Source of the DNA: Phycisphaerales bacterium UBA1926
GTDB lineage: Bacteria; Planctomycetota; Phycisphaerae; Phycisphaerales; UBA1924
Length of the DNA: 50,719 nt
Reading direction: 5' to 3'
Assembly: GCA_002337215.1 (NCBI GenBank)
Contig: DDFO01000054.1
Coordinates: forward strand, 153,504 to 204,222
Part shown: positions 8,290 to 16,377 of the stretch, one piece after another
How positions within the stretch are numbered: position 1 is the first letter of the stretch
Layout of the letters: every line of letters begins with the position of its first letter
Notes under the pieces: generated by a model
What the model was told of the DNA's origin: nothing
The model's input: the letters and a program-made list of their open reading frames with translations, nothing else
Databases searched by the model: none
Program-made: the position numbers and the translations under genes

Positions 8290-8645
8290 ACCGACGCCAT
8301 CCGATCGAACAGTTCCGCGTCGATGACCATGGGGCGCTCGTCCGCACCCGCGTCAGCGCCGACGGCCACGGGTACCAACACCGCTGCTCGCTTGACACCT
8401 TGCAGGCCGTCGCGCACCACTTCGACGGGCGCGACAGCGACCAGCGCACGCTCAACCAGATCGCGGGCGCGGAGCGCGTCGCCTGGACCCAGGCCGCGGT
8501 CGCCCTGGCATTCCTGAAGGAGCGGGGCATCGTCGAGCGTCGGGGCGACTCCAACCACGCGGCCAGCCCCGATTGCTACCTCGACGCCATGACCGAGTAC
8601 CACGCGCTGCGGGAGAAGGGCCCCGAGCCCGCGGACGCCGGCTGA
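8286..8645 (+). CDS. Small phage protein of unknown function
   Basis: The 119-residue product begins MNRRHPIEQFRVDDHGALVR at an ATG that overlaps the upstream stop (ATGA). Residues 40-95 look helical and contain a possible winged-helix pattern (RTLNQIAGAERVAWTQAAVA, then LKERGIVERRGD), suggesting a DNA-binding role. I do not recognise the family. It is the last gene of the plus-strand group and is followed by an intrinsic terminator. The coupled start and a reading frame that stays intact next to real genes support it being coding. Confidence 0.65.
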   Translation: MNRRHPIEQFRVDDHGALVRTRVSADGHGYQHRCSLDTLQAVAHHFDGRDSDQRTLNQIAGAERVAWTQAAVALAFLKERGIVERRGDSNHAASPDCYLDAMTEYHALREKGPEPADAG

Positions 8646-8672
8646 CCGGCACCGGGCCACCCGATCCCGCTT

Positions 8673-8700
8673 CCCCGGCCGCCGGCCGGGGTTTCTCGTT
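8673..8700 (+). terminator. Intrinsic terminator closing the plus-strand cassette
   Basis: CCCCGGCC (8673-8680) pairs perfectly with GGCCGGGG (8684-8691) across a three-base loop and is followed by TTTCTCGTT. It lies between the plus-strand cassette and the convergent methyltransferase gene, so it ends plus-strand transcription before the two collide. Confidence 0.75.
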
Positions 8701-8716
8701 GGACGCACGCCAACGT

Positions 8717-10024
8717 TCACAGCCCGCTCCCGATCGCTTCGGTGACATCCGTCCCGATCCCCGATTGCACCACGCCCTCGGCGTCGACTCGCGTCGCGAT
8801 CTCACCCGTAAACCGCTGCCAGCGGCGTACCGCAACATCCACGAACGCCTGCGAGATCTCCGTCGCGAAGACGCGCCGCCCTTCCTGCTCGCCGGCGATG
8901 AGCTGCGACCCCGACCCGCTGAACGGCTCGTAGCAGACCTGGCCCGGCTTGGTGTGCTTGCGCATCGGCCGGGCGAACAGCTCGACGGGCTTCTGCGTCG
9001 GGTGCTCGTTGCCTGTGACGCGGGACTTCTCGCCGCCCGACGCTCCGCCAGTTCCACCTTCCCAGCCGAGCTCCCAGACGGAGTTCATCTCCATCGAGTG
9101 GTCGCCGTCGTGCTCGGGCTTGCTGCCCTGCACCCAGCCCATCATGCAGGGCTCGTGCCGGAAGTGCCAGAACACACGACCGAACACCGGCGTCGGCTTC
9201 ACCCACACGACCGATTGATGGTCGAGGATGCCGAGGTCGGCCCAGACCTTCTGGATCACGCCGCAGCGCTTGTGCGCGTGCCAGCAGTAGATCGCGGCGT
9301 GCGGCGCGATGACGCGGACAATGTTCTCGAATACGCCGCGGAAGAAGGTGTCCGCGTCTGGGATGTCGATCTCGCGGTAGTTCTCCGTCCAGTCCTTGCC
9401 GGTGCCGTTGGGCCGCTCGCCGGTGTAGTCGACCAGGTACGGCGGGTCGGTCGCCACCAGCGCCGCCCGCTCGCCGTCCATGAGCCGATCGACGTCGCCC
9501 GCGTTCGTCGAGTCGCCGCAGAGCAGCCGGTGCCGACCGAGCACCCACAGGTCGCCTGGCCGCGTGACGACATCGTCCTCGCCCGGCGTCTCGGGCACGT
9601 CGTCCGCCGGCGTCTTCCCCTCGGTCCCCGCCGGCGCGAGCATCGTCTCGACCTCGCTCATGTCGAAGCCGAGCACCGACAGGTCGAACTCCGCCTCGCG
9701 CAGGTCGGCCAGCTCGAGCGGCAGCAAGTCCATGTCCCAGGTCGCCAGCTCGCCGGTCTTGTTGTCGGCGATGCGGAGCGCCCGCACCTGCTCGGGCGTC
9801 AGGTCCTTGGCGACGTGCACCGGCACCTTCGCGAGCCCGAGGTGCTGAGCCGCCTTGAGCCGCGTGTGCCCCGCGATGACCACGCCCTCGGCATCAACCA
9901 CGATCGGCTGGCGGAATCCGAACTCCCGGATGCTCGCCGCCACGGCCTCAACGGCGTCGTCGTTCCGCCGTGGGTTCCGCTCGTACGGCGTCACCCGCCC
10001 GATATCCCATTGCTCGATCTTCAT
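8717..10024 (-). CDS. ParB-like domain fused to DNA methyltransferase
   Basis: This 435-residue protein has a ParB/Srx-type N-terminal domain (GHTR at 52-55) followed by an amino-methyltransferase domain. The catalytic DPPY motif is at about 193-196, and the S-adenosylmethionine-binding motif EPFSGSGSQ lies near the C-terminus, so the motif order is DPPY before FxGxG as in beta-class N4/N6 enzymes. It probably methylates adenine or cytosine in phage DNA. No cognate restriction enzyme is nearby, so it is an orphan methylase, as is common in phages. The ATG has AAGGAG six bases upstream. It is the last gene of the early operon, after the repeat-rich gap. Confidence 0.9.
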   Translation of the reverse strand: MKIEQWDIGRVTPYERNPRRNDDAVEAVAASIREFGFRQPIVVDAEGVVIAGHTRLKAAQHLGLAKVPVHVAKDLTPEQVRALRIADNKTGELATWDMDLLPLELADLREAEFDLSVLGFDMSEVETMLAPAGTEGKTPADDVPETPGEDDVVTRPGDLWVLGRHRLLCGDSTNAGDVDRLMDGERAALVATDPPYLVDYTGERPNGTGKDWTENYREIDIPDADTFFRGVFENIVRVIAPHAAIYCWHAHKRCGVIQKVWADLGILDHQSVVWVKPTPVFGRVFWHFRHEPCMMGWVQGSKPEHDGDHSMEMNSVWELGWEGGTGGASGGEKSRVTGNEHPTQKPVELFARPMRKHTKPGQVCYEPFSGSGSQLIAGEQEGRRVFATEISQAFVDVAVRRWQRFTGEIATRVDAEGVVQSGIGTDVTEAIGSGL

Positions 10025-10527
10025 GCGCTACTCCTTGCGTTTGTGTTTCCAACGGGCCAGCCTTGGCCCGCAACGTTGGCGTGTGCCGGGCGAGTCCGCT
10101 TGGTGGCGTCCGTGCCCAAGCCCGGTCGGCGGAACGCCGCGTGGGGCAACCTTGGGCCCCACGCGGCACGCCCCGGCCGGCATCCGGACAGGGCGAAGTA
10201 AGTCAGTCGGATACCGCGGCTGTTCCCGCGGGCGTAGCCGGGCCGATCCACCCGGGAGGACCCGCGAACCGAACCTCCCACGCCAACCAACCAAGTGCGC
10301 GCGGTTGGTTCGGGTGCGGCGGCCAACTGGCCGCAAGCACCCCGGGGGGGTATGGGGGGGGTGCGCGCAGTTAGTTAGTTCGGCCGATTTGACCCTGCTG
10401 GGGTGCCGAACCTCGCGCACCTGATCGCTGGGGTGCGCCAGGTTCGCGCTACCCGAGCGAATCAACCGCGCGCAGGTGATCGCCTTGTTTGCGCGCGGTT
10501 GGTTGGTTTGGATGCCGTCGGACATGC
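10025..10527. other. Repeat-rich non-coding block, candidate origin or operator
   Basis: This 503-base gap holds no convincing gene. It contains GCGCGCGGTTGGTT twice (10297-10310 and 10491-10504), a close variant at 10363-10380, and an inverted short form AACCGCGCGC at 10464-10473. It also contains an 8-base inverted repeat AACCAACC/GGTTGGTT (10285-10292 and 10303-10310), and a 15-base inverted repeat with one mismatch around a 10-base loop (10407-10421 and 10432-10446). GCTGGGGTGC also occurs twice. The block lies directly downstream of the primase-polymerase gene. Iterons and a cruciform beside a replication gene suggest a phage origin. An operator region is the alternative. Confidence 0.6.
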
Positions 10528-12747
10528 TCACGCTGAATCCCCTTCCGCCTCGGCTCCCGAGCGCACGAACCCCACCGGGCCACCGCGCCCGGGGAGTTTG
10601 CGGCGCTCGATAAGCCCGCGCGTCTCCGCGATGCTGAGGAGGTCCTCGGCCCGCCGCATCGCGAGATCGTCAAGCGTCTTCACGTGCTCGCGGAGCTCCG
10701 CCAGGGACACGGGTTCGCTGGAGATGAAGACCTCCACGAACCGCTCCACGTCCCACGCCGGCTGCTCCGGATCGGTTGGTTTCTCGGCTCTGGACGCGGC
10801 GGTCTTCTTCCTGCTGGGTCGGTCGTTCTTCAGGTCGGCCGGGTCCAGCGAGCGGTCGGCGTTCCACACCGGGAACGACCACCGCAGGCACGTCGGCTCG
10901 ATCGGAGGCCACGACCGAACGGCCGCGTCGAGCACGACCACGCCTTCTTCCTCGTGGGGTCGGAGCACGAGGTGCGTGTCCGTCGCCCGGCTCTGCGCGC
11001 CCGCCCCGGCCCCGACGTCGGTGACCGACTTGCCGGACTGGCTGCCCTTCGTCGAGTGGTGGATCAGCACAAAGCAGCAGCCGAGGCGGTCGGCGAACGA
11101 GTCGATCCGGTTGTAGATGTTGGCCATCGTGCCGTTGTCGTTCTCGTCACCGCCGGCCGGCATAAACCTGTAGAAGGCGTCGAGGACGATGACCTTGTAC
11201 CGCCCCGGATCGATCGCCTCGAAGTACGGCCCGAGCGTGAAGATGTCCTGCAGCCGCCCGCGGAGGTTGTCCACGAAGATGCGGCCAGAGATCTCGCGCA
11301 TCGCAACGTTGCGTGCGTCGGCCACGCCCGGGATGCGGTGGGCGCTCGTCTCGCGGTGCAGCTCGTTGTCGATGATCAGCACGTCGCCGGGGACGGTCTT
11401 GTACCGGCCGAGCCAGTCCCGCCCGGTGGCGACCGCGATCGCCAGGTCGAGCGTGAGCCAGCTCTTGCCCGTCTTCGGGCTGGCGATGACGTTCATGGTC
11501 TCGCCCTCGCGGAGCAGGCCGTGGATGACCGGCTCGCGGAGCTTTGGGTACGCCGCGACGAGTTCACCCACGGGGACGGGCGCAGGCATCAGCGGCCCGT
11601 CGCGGTTCGGTCCGTCGAGATCCGGTCCGGTGAACGCCGGCGTGACCGTGAACCCCGAGAGATCGACGCCGTGCGAGCGCTCGCTCGACCCGAACCCATC
11701 CGTAGCCAGCGCGGCCGCGGCCTTGGTGAAGTCCCCGCCGTGCTCGAGCATGGCGTACACCGCAAACGGCGCGTACGCCTTCTGCGGCTCAAAGGGCGGG
11801 GCGTTCGAACTGAAGACGTAGAAGACGCGGTCCTTGAGCGTGGCGCTCGTGCCGGCGGACTTGCCGGGCCGGCACCAGTGCTCGTTCTCGCCGTGCTTGA
11901 CGAGCCGCCAGCCGTGCCGGGTCAGAAGCTCGCGGACGTCGCCGCGCTCGTTGAACTCGTCGCCGGGGCGGACGACAGCGTCTTGAGGCGCGTAACCGTG
12001 GACTTCCGCTGGTCGTGGTGGGGCATCGACGATCCGCCGCGGCGTCTCGTCGAGTGCCCACGCCGCCCCGAGCAGCACGTCGCGTTCCTCGGCCGTGATC
12101 TCCGGAGGCTCCGCGAGGTCGCCCTGCACAAGTTCGTAGCCGTCGGATGGCGCGCACAGGAACAGCCCGCCCTCGCCCCGCGTCTCGATCATCGTCACCG
12201 CGGCGTGCCAGACGCCCGAAGCCGCGTCACGACGAGGGACGTACTCCTTCGCGCCGACCACAACCGGATCCGGTCCGCCCGACTCGATCCACCGCTGGGC
12301 CAGCTTGGTGTTGCCGCTGACCGAGGATTCGCACCGGTAAACGACGTGCCGCCCGCCCGATGGCGTGGTCTCAACGACGAGTCGAGTGAGCAGCCCGGGT
12401 TTCTGGGCCTCGACCGACTCCCGCCACGCGTCGAAGGCCTCGCCGCCGCCGCCGTCCCAGTTGTCGAAGTCGATCATCTCGAGGTTGCCCGAGATCGACC
12501 CGCACACCAGGCACATGGATCGGCCGTCGTCGTGACCGTGATCCAGGCCCGCGGGCTCGGCGAACCACCCGCTGATCTCGTCCCCGGACGGCAGTCGGTT
12601 CTGGTAGAGCTTCCAAGACGCGAGCGCTGGGCGCTTGTGTTCGCCCCGGCGGACCGCCGGCAGCGCGCACAGCCCCGCGGCGACGCACGCTTCAGCGTGC
12701 CCGCGGAGCGAGCCGTTGCGGCGATGGGGTTGGCCGTTGACGCTCAT
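10528..12747 (-). CDS. Primase-polymerase fused to RepA/RecA-like helicase
   Basis: This 739-residue protein combines a bifunctional primase-polymerase domain (residues 1-230) with an AAA/RecA-type helicase (390-610). The PrimPol part shows HKRPALASWKLYQ, the metal-binding IDFD at 92-95, and a later GRHVVYR segment. The helicase part has Walker A SPKTGKS near 423-430 and a Walker B strand VIVLDAF near 525. A C-terminal winged helix is likely near 670-735. It should prime and unwind phage DNA. The ATG at 12747 shares one base with the helicase stop upstream (TGATG), so I prefer it to longer frames. Confidence 0.9.
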   Translation of the reverse strand: MSVNGQPHRRNGSLRGHAEACVAAGLCALPAVRRGEHKRPALASWKLYQNRLPSGDEISGWFAEPAGLDHGHDDGRSMCLVCGSISGNLEMIDFDNWDGGGGEAFDAWRESVEAQKPGLLTRLVVETTPSGGRHVVYRCESSVSGNTKLAQRWIESGGPDPVVVGAKEYVPRRDAASGVWHAAVTMIETRGEGGLFLCAPSDGYELVQGDLAEPPEITAEERDVLLGAAWALDETPRRIVDAPPRPAEVHGYAPQDAVVRPGDEFNERGDVRELLTRHGWRLVKHGENEHWCRPGKSAGTSATLKDRVFYVFSSNAPPFEPQKAYAPFAVYAMLEHGGDFTKAAAALATDGFGSSERSHGVDLSGFTVTPAFTGPDLDGPNRDGPLMPAPVPVGELVAAYPKLREPVIHGLLREGETMNVIASPKTGKSWLTLDLAIAVATGRDWLGRYKTVPGDVLIIDNELHRETSAHRIPGVADARNVAMREISGRIFVDNLRGRLQDIFTLGPYFEAIDPGRYKVIVLDAFYRFMPAGGDENDNGTMANIYNRIDSFADRLGCCFVLIHHSTKGSQSGKSVTDVGAGAGAQSRATDTHLVLRPHEEEGVVVLDAAVRSWPPIEPTCLRWSFPVWNADRSLDPADLKNDRPSRKKTAASRAEKPTDPEQPAWDVERFVEVFISSEPVSLAELREHVKTLDDLAMRRAEDLLSIAETRGLIERRKLPGRGGPVGFVRSGAEAEGDSA

Positions 12748-14450
12748 CAGAACGGGATCTCGTCGTCGGGGATGCCGTAGGTGTTTGACGCCACCGCCGC
12801 GTACTCGGGTGCTGCATCGGGGTCGTCGAGCCGGGGCGGCTTGTCCCCGAGGTCGCAGGCCACAACGCGCTCCCACTGGTCGCCCGGCTTCTTCTCCACC
12901 GTGACCGACTCGGTCGCCGCCAGCGCCCCGGCGCGGGCAAGTTCGACGGCCTCTTCGACCGACCCCGGAAACGGTTCAACCGACCTGGCCCGCCACCAGT
13001 GCTCGGCCTTCCGCCGCGCGTATCCGTCGTGCTCGATGCAGACCCATTCCCGGTGCCAGCGGCTGAAGCCGACGCGGTACTCGACCCGCATCGTCGGACG
13101 GGCGGCGGGCTCGCCGTGCTTGTAGTGCACGTAGTACGCAGTCTCGATCACCCGCTCGGTACGCTTCGTCGGACCGTCGCCGCCGGAGAGCACCTCGTCG
13201 TCTGAGGCGACCGCGCCGTGCGTGGCGGCTTCCCGCGGCGGGAACTCGTGCCCGCACTCCGGGCAGACGGCGTAGCCAGTCGCGATCAGCGCGTGGCACC
13301 CCGGGCACTCCTTGGCGGGCGCTTCGCCCGGTGCCCGGTCACTCGCGGCCAATCGGATGTCATCGACCGGGCCGTGACGCACGACGTTGCCGCCGAAGTC
13401 AAGCACGAGGCAGTCGGTCTTACCGGGGTGCAGCCGGAATCCTCTGCCGACCATCTGGTAGTACAGCCCGGGCGACAGCGTCGGTCGCAGCATCGCCACA
13501 CAATCAACGTTGGGCGCATCGAAGCCCGTGGTCAGCACGTTGACGTTGGCGAGGTACTTCAAGCGGCCCGCCTTGAACCGCCCGATCAGCTCATCGCGTT
13601 CGTCGGTCGGCGTCTCGCCGGTCACGAACCCGCACTCGACCCCGTGCTGCTCCAGGAGCGTCCGGGCGATCTGTTCCCCGTGCGCCACGCCGGCGGCGAA
13701 GATCAGTACGGCGCTGCGCTGCTCCGTCTGCCGCACGATGTCAGTGCACGCGGCCTCGACAAGGCCTGTCTCACCCATGAGCTGCTCGACCTCGCCCTGC
13801 ACGAACTCGCCGCCGCGGACATGCAGTTCGCTGGTGTCGGCGATCGCGGCGCCTGCCCGGCTCTTGAGCGGGCAGAGATAGTCCGCCACGATCAGCTCGC
13901 GGACGCCCGCCTCGAAGCAGACCTCGGTCAGGATGTTGTCGGGAGCCGGTCCGCAGATGTCGCCGGTCTTCATGCGGTACGGCGTCGCTGTGAGCCCGAC
14001 CACCCGCCGGTGCGGCGTGACCTGGGCGATGTCGGTCAGCAGCCTGCGGTACATACCCTCGCCATCGGGCGGGATCAGGTGCGCCTCGTCGACGATCACC
14101 AAGTCAATGGGCCCGAGATCGTGGGCCCGCTGGTAGATCGACTGGATACCCGCGATCGTGACCGAGTAGCCAAGATCGCGACGACCGAGTCCGGCGCTGA
14201 AGACACCGACGGGCAGGCCCGGCGCCACCGCGCGGAGCTTGTCTGCCGCCTGCTCAACGAGTTCCTTGACGTGCGCGACCACGAGCACGCGCCCGTTCCA
14301 CGACTCAACCGCTTCGCGGCATAGCTCGGCGATGACATGGGTCTTGCCGCTTCCCGTCGGCAAAACAACAGCGGGATTGCCGTCGTCGTGCTCGCGGATA
14401 AACGACCACACCGCGTCGACAGCATCGGACTGGTAGGCCCTCAGTTGCAT
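12747..14450 (-). CDS. Phage SF2 DEAD/DEAH-box helicase
   Basis: The 567-residue protein starts MQLRAYQSDAV at an ATG with GAGGA upstream. Motif I is PTGSGKT at 31-37 and motif II is DEAH at 121-124. Motif III is a TATPY segment, and motif VI is QMVGRGFRLHPGK. Two Cys pairs (CPGC and CPEC) near residue 390 form a zinc ribbon. The C-terminal 120 residues are a less conserved substrate-binding region. This is a UvrB/RecG-like SF2 helicase of the type found in phage replication operons, where it acts in replication or recombination restart. A longer frame to 14516 has no start signal. Confidence 0.9.
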   Translation of the reverse strand: MQLRAYQSDAVDAVWSFIREHDDGNPAVVLPTGSGKTHVIAELCREAVESWNGRVLVVAHVKELVEQAADKLRAVAPGLPVGVFSAGLGRRDLGYSVTIAGIQSIYQRAHDLGPIDLVIVDEAHLIPPDGEGMYRRLLTDIAQVTPHRRVVGLTATPYRMKTGDICGPAPDNILTEVCFEAGVRELIVADYLCPLKSRAGAAIADTSELHVRGGEFVQGEVEQLMGETGLVEAACTDIVRQTEQRSAVLIFAAGVAHGEQIARTLLEQHGVECGFVTGETPTDERDELIGRFKAGRLKYLANVNVLTTGFDAPNVDCVAMLRPTLSPGLYYQMVGRGFRLHPGKTDCLVLDFGGNVVRHGPVDDIRLAASDRAPGEAPAKECPGCHALIATGYAVCPECGHEFPPREAATHGAVASDDEVLSGGDGPTKRTERVIETAYYVHYKHGEPAARPTMRVEYRVGFSRWHREWVCIEHDGYARRKAEHWWRARSVEPFPGSVEEAVELARAGALAATESVTVEKKPGDQWERVVACDLGDKPPRLDDPDAAPEYAAVASNTYGIPDDEIPF

Positions 14451-14641
14451 GGGCCGTCCTCGTACGCACGCACCAGATTCGCCCAGCAGCCGTCGGCCTG
14501 TTCGTCGGTCGCCCACGCGGGGTCGGGTCTGCCCGGGCGTGACCGCAGCGGGCCTCCGATGAAGTCGTCGCTTGCGGATTCCGCCGTGTGCTCAAGCGTC
14601 GGTTGAGGTGTGCGGCATGTCGGGACTTCGATTGGTGTCAT
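14441..14641 (-). CDS. Small unknown phage protein
   Basis: A 66-residue frame sits between the RusA-like gene and the helicase and overlaps the helicase start by ten bases. The product begins MTPIEVPTCRTPQ and ends WANLVRAYEDGPCN. It has no recognisable domain. Only a weak ribosome binding site (GAGCGAG) precedes the ATG. Its exact fit between two real genes supports a coding role, but a chance open frame in GC-rich DNA cannot be excluded. Confidence 0.4.
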   Translation of the reverse strand: MTPIEVPTCRTPQPTLEHTAESASDDFIGGPLRSRPGRPDPAWATDEQADGCWANLVRAYEDGPCN

Positions 14642-14655
14642 GTTTGCTCGCTCGT

Positions 14656-15039
14656 TCAGTGGTTCATCTCGGTGATCGCGACCCGCACCAGCCCACCCCG
14701 CGTGACCGGGCCGCGTTCCACAAGCAGGCGGTCGATCTGCCCGTCGTCGCGGTAGACGCCGGCGTGCTGCATCGCGTCGAGCAGCGCTTTGAGTCGGTTG
14801 TCGATGTCAAGGGCACGCCGCGTCGGGGCGCACAGCTCGACGCGGACATCGAGCCGCCCGCACAGCGGAGCCCGCCGCCGGAACCGCGCGAGCCGGGCGA
14901 CCGCCTCCCTGCGGAACGCCCGGCCCTCGCGGCTGATCAGCACCCGCACGCCGCGGCCGCGCCCCATCGGCACCGACCGCCAGTACCGGTTGACGCTCGG
15001 CGGCCAGGGAAGGGTGAGATGCACGGTCGCGTCAGCCAT
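14656..15039 (-). CDS. RusA-like Holliday junction resolvase
   Basis: This 127-residue protein cuts four-way DNA junctions made during phage recombination. The RusA pattern is clear: LPWPPSVNRYWR near the N-terminus and the catalytic region LDIDNRLKALLDAM (Asp78, Asp80, Lys84, Asp88), followed by the DDGQID segment near 98-103. The length matches RusA. I chose the ATG at 15039, since a longer frame to 15156 adds only Arg/Pro-rich sequence. Position in the recombination module with the RecE-like nuclease, Sak4-like ATPase and DUF669 protein supports the role. Confidence 0.88.
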   Translation of the reverse strand: MADATVHLTLPWPPSVNRYWRSVPMGRGRGVRVLISREGRAFRREAVARLARFRRRAPLCGRLDVRVELCAPTRRALDIDNRLKALLDAMQHAGVYRDDGQIDRLLVERGPVTRGGLVRVAITEMNH

Positions 15040-15070
15040 CCGTGGCCTCGCCTCCGCAGCGGGTGATCGA

Positions 15071-15553
15071 TCAACGCTTCCACGGCGGGGTGCTCCCGGC
15101 GGTCGCGGCTGGACGCGTGGCGACGCCGTTGCTCGACTGGCCGCCGCCAGCAGCACCGCCGCGGGGCGTGTACCCCTTGATGTCGTTGGTCATGTCGCCG
15201 GTGTCGTCACGCCGCTTGACGCCGACCTTGATGGCCAACGGGATGTTGTGCAGCTCGAGCGAGTCCTTGGGCTGCAGCACATTCACCGCCCGGCAGATCG
15301 CCGAGAGCTCGCTGCGGGCAATCGTGACCGCCGTCTCGCTGCGGTTGTCGAGGTTGAGACGCGCCCACAGCAGTCGGCCCTTGTGCTCACCGTCGACGAT
15401 CTGGAAGGTGAGCTGCAGGTAGCTGCCGGTGCCCGCCTTGGTGGGCTTGGTTTCTGACTCTGTGATGACCGCGGTGTAGGTCCCGGGGGCGATGGGCTCG
15501 AAGTCGGCGGCGGGGTCGACCTCGCTGGCGTTGAATCCGTTCAGACTGGGCAT
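15071..15553 (-). CDS. DUF669 phage protein, possible ssDNA-binding
   Basis: The 160-residue product matches DUF669, a phage family found beside recombination ATPases. The N-terminal two thirds (PIAPGTYTAVITESE, LQLTFQIVDGEHKGR, RLNLDNRSETAV) look like an all-beta fold. The C-terminal 40 residues are Gly, Ala and Ser rich and disordered, as in single-strand DNA-binding proteins. That likeness is the basis for proposing ssDNA binding, which is an inference. The gene starts two bases after the stop of the ATPase gene, so the pair is cotranslated. Confidence 0.78.
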   Translation of the reverse strand: MPSLNGFNASEVDPAADFEPIAPGTYTAVITESETKPTKAGTGSYLQLTFQIVDGEHKGRLLWARLNLDNRSETAVTIARSELSAICRAVNVLQPKDSLELHNIPLAIKVGVKRRDDTGDMTNDIKGYTPRGGAAGGGQSSNGVATRPAATAGSTPPWKR

Positions 15554-15555
15554 GT

Positions 15556-16377
15556 TCAGGCTCCTTCTGTGGGTTGCTGGGCGGTGTTGGTGGTCTGCTC
15601 GTTGGTGTCGCTGGGTTGATCGCTCACGGGCTGCGCCGTTTCGCCGTCGCGGAACGCCGCATACGCGCGGAAGTCGAGCGGCAACTCGTCAGGAAGCCCG
15701 AGACGGTTCTTGGCGACGTGCGCCGGGCGCTCGGTGGTCTTGAGCACGCGCTCGCCGCTGCCGATGCCCTGCACCCGCTTGCGGTTGAAGCCCTCGTCCG
15801 TGCTTTTGGTCAGCACGCGATAGCTCGCGAACATCACCTCGTCGCACCACTCCTGGATCAGCGCCGACGCGTGCTTGTTGAGGCGGGGCGCGTACCGGTC
15901 GTACGTCTCGGTCTCAGGGTTGGCGAACTTCTCGACCGCCGCGTGCGCGATCAGGATCACCTGCATCCCGCGGTCGGATCGCAATGCGTCGAGGCCCGCA
16001 AGCACCTCGCGCCACGCGTCGAGGGCGAACACGTACCCCTTGGCGTATGGCACGTCCTCGATCGACTTCACCCCGCGGTCACGGCAGGTCTTGGCGTGGA
16101 TGAGCCGTTCAAGCCAGTCGAGGCTGTCGATGACAACGGTTTGATACTCGTGCTCCTCGGTGTAGAGGGCGCTGAGCATCTCGATGACCTGCTTGAACTC
16201 CGTCGCCAGCGGGAACCGCTCGGCGTCGATGTCCGCGAGGCCGTCCTCGGTCTGGATGAACACCGGCCGCTCGGCCATCGCGCCGAACGTCGACTTCCCG
16301 ATGCCGTGCGTCCCGTAGACCATGATCCGGCGAGGACGCGCGGCGCGACCGCGCTCGATGTGCTTCATGAGGCTCAT
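15556..16377 (-). CDS. Sak4-like AAA ATPase of phage recombination
   Basis: The 273-residue P-loop protein has Walker A GTHGIGKST at 22-30 and a Walker B strand TVVIDSLDWLE near 80-90, with a following VILIAHAAV strand. This is the AAA_24/Sak4 type, RecA-like single-strand annealing ATPases of phages. The C-terminal 40 residues are Gln/Thr-rich and disordered. The ATG at 16377 overlaps the nuclease stop (ATGA) and has AGGAG upstream, so the longer frame to 16548 is rejected. With the adjacent exonuclease it should form a strand-annealing recombination pair. Confidence 0.85.
   Translation of the reverse strand: MSLMKHIERGRAARPRRIMVYGTHGIGKSTFGAMAERPVFIQTEDGLADIDAERFPLATEFKQVIEMLSALYTEEHEYQTVVIDSLDWLERLIHAKTCRDRGVKSIEDVPYAKGYVFALDAWREVLAGLDALRSDRGMQVILIAHAAVEKFANPETETYDRYAPRLNKHASALIQEWCDEVMFASYRVLTKSTDEGFNRKRVQGIGSGERVLKTTERPAHVAKNRLGLPDELPLDFRAYAAFRDGETAQPVSDQPSDTNEQTTNTAQQPTEGA

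Noticed and set aside
8573..10201. Long plus-strand frame opposite the ParB-methyltransferase
   Set aside because: It is the antisense of a clear methyltransferase, Arg/Pro-rich, and typical of shadow frames in GC-rich DNA.
10028..10531. A 167-codon minus-strand frame (GTG at 10531) filling the repeat block, coupled by GTGA to the PrimPol gene
   Set aside because: Its sequence is Arg/Pro-rich and built from repeats, with low third-position GC compared with neighbours and no family likeness. The repeats explain the open frame better than a gene.
10684..12780. 698-codon plus-strand frame opposite the PrimPol gene
   Set aside because: Antisense of a gene with recognisable PrimPol and Walker motifs. 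The product is Arg/Val/Leu/Asp-rich with no domain.
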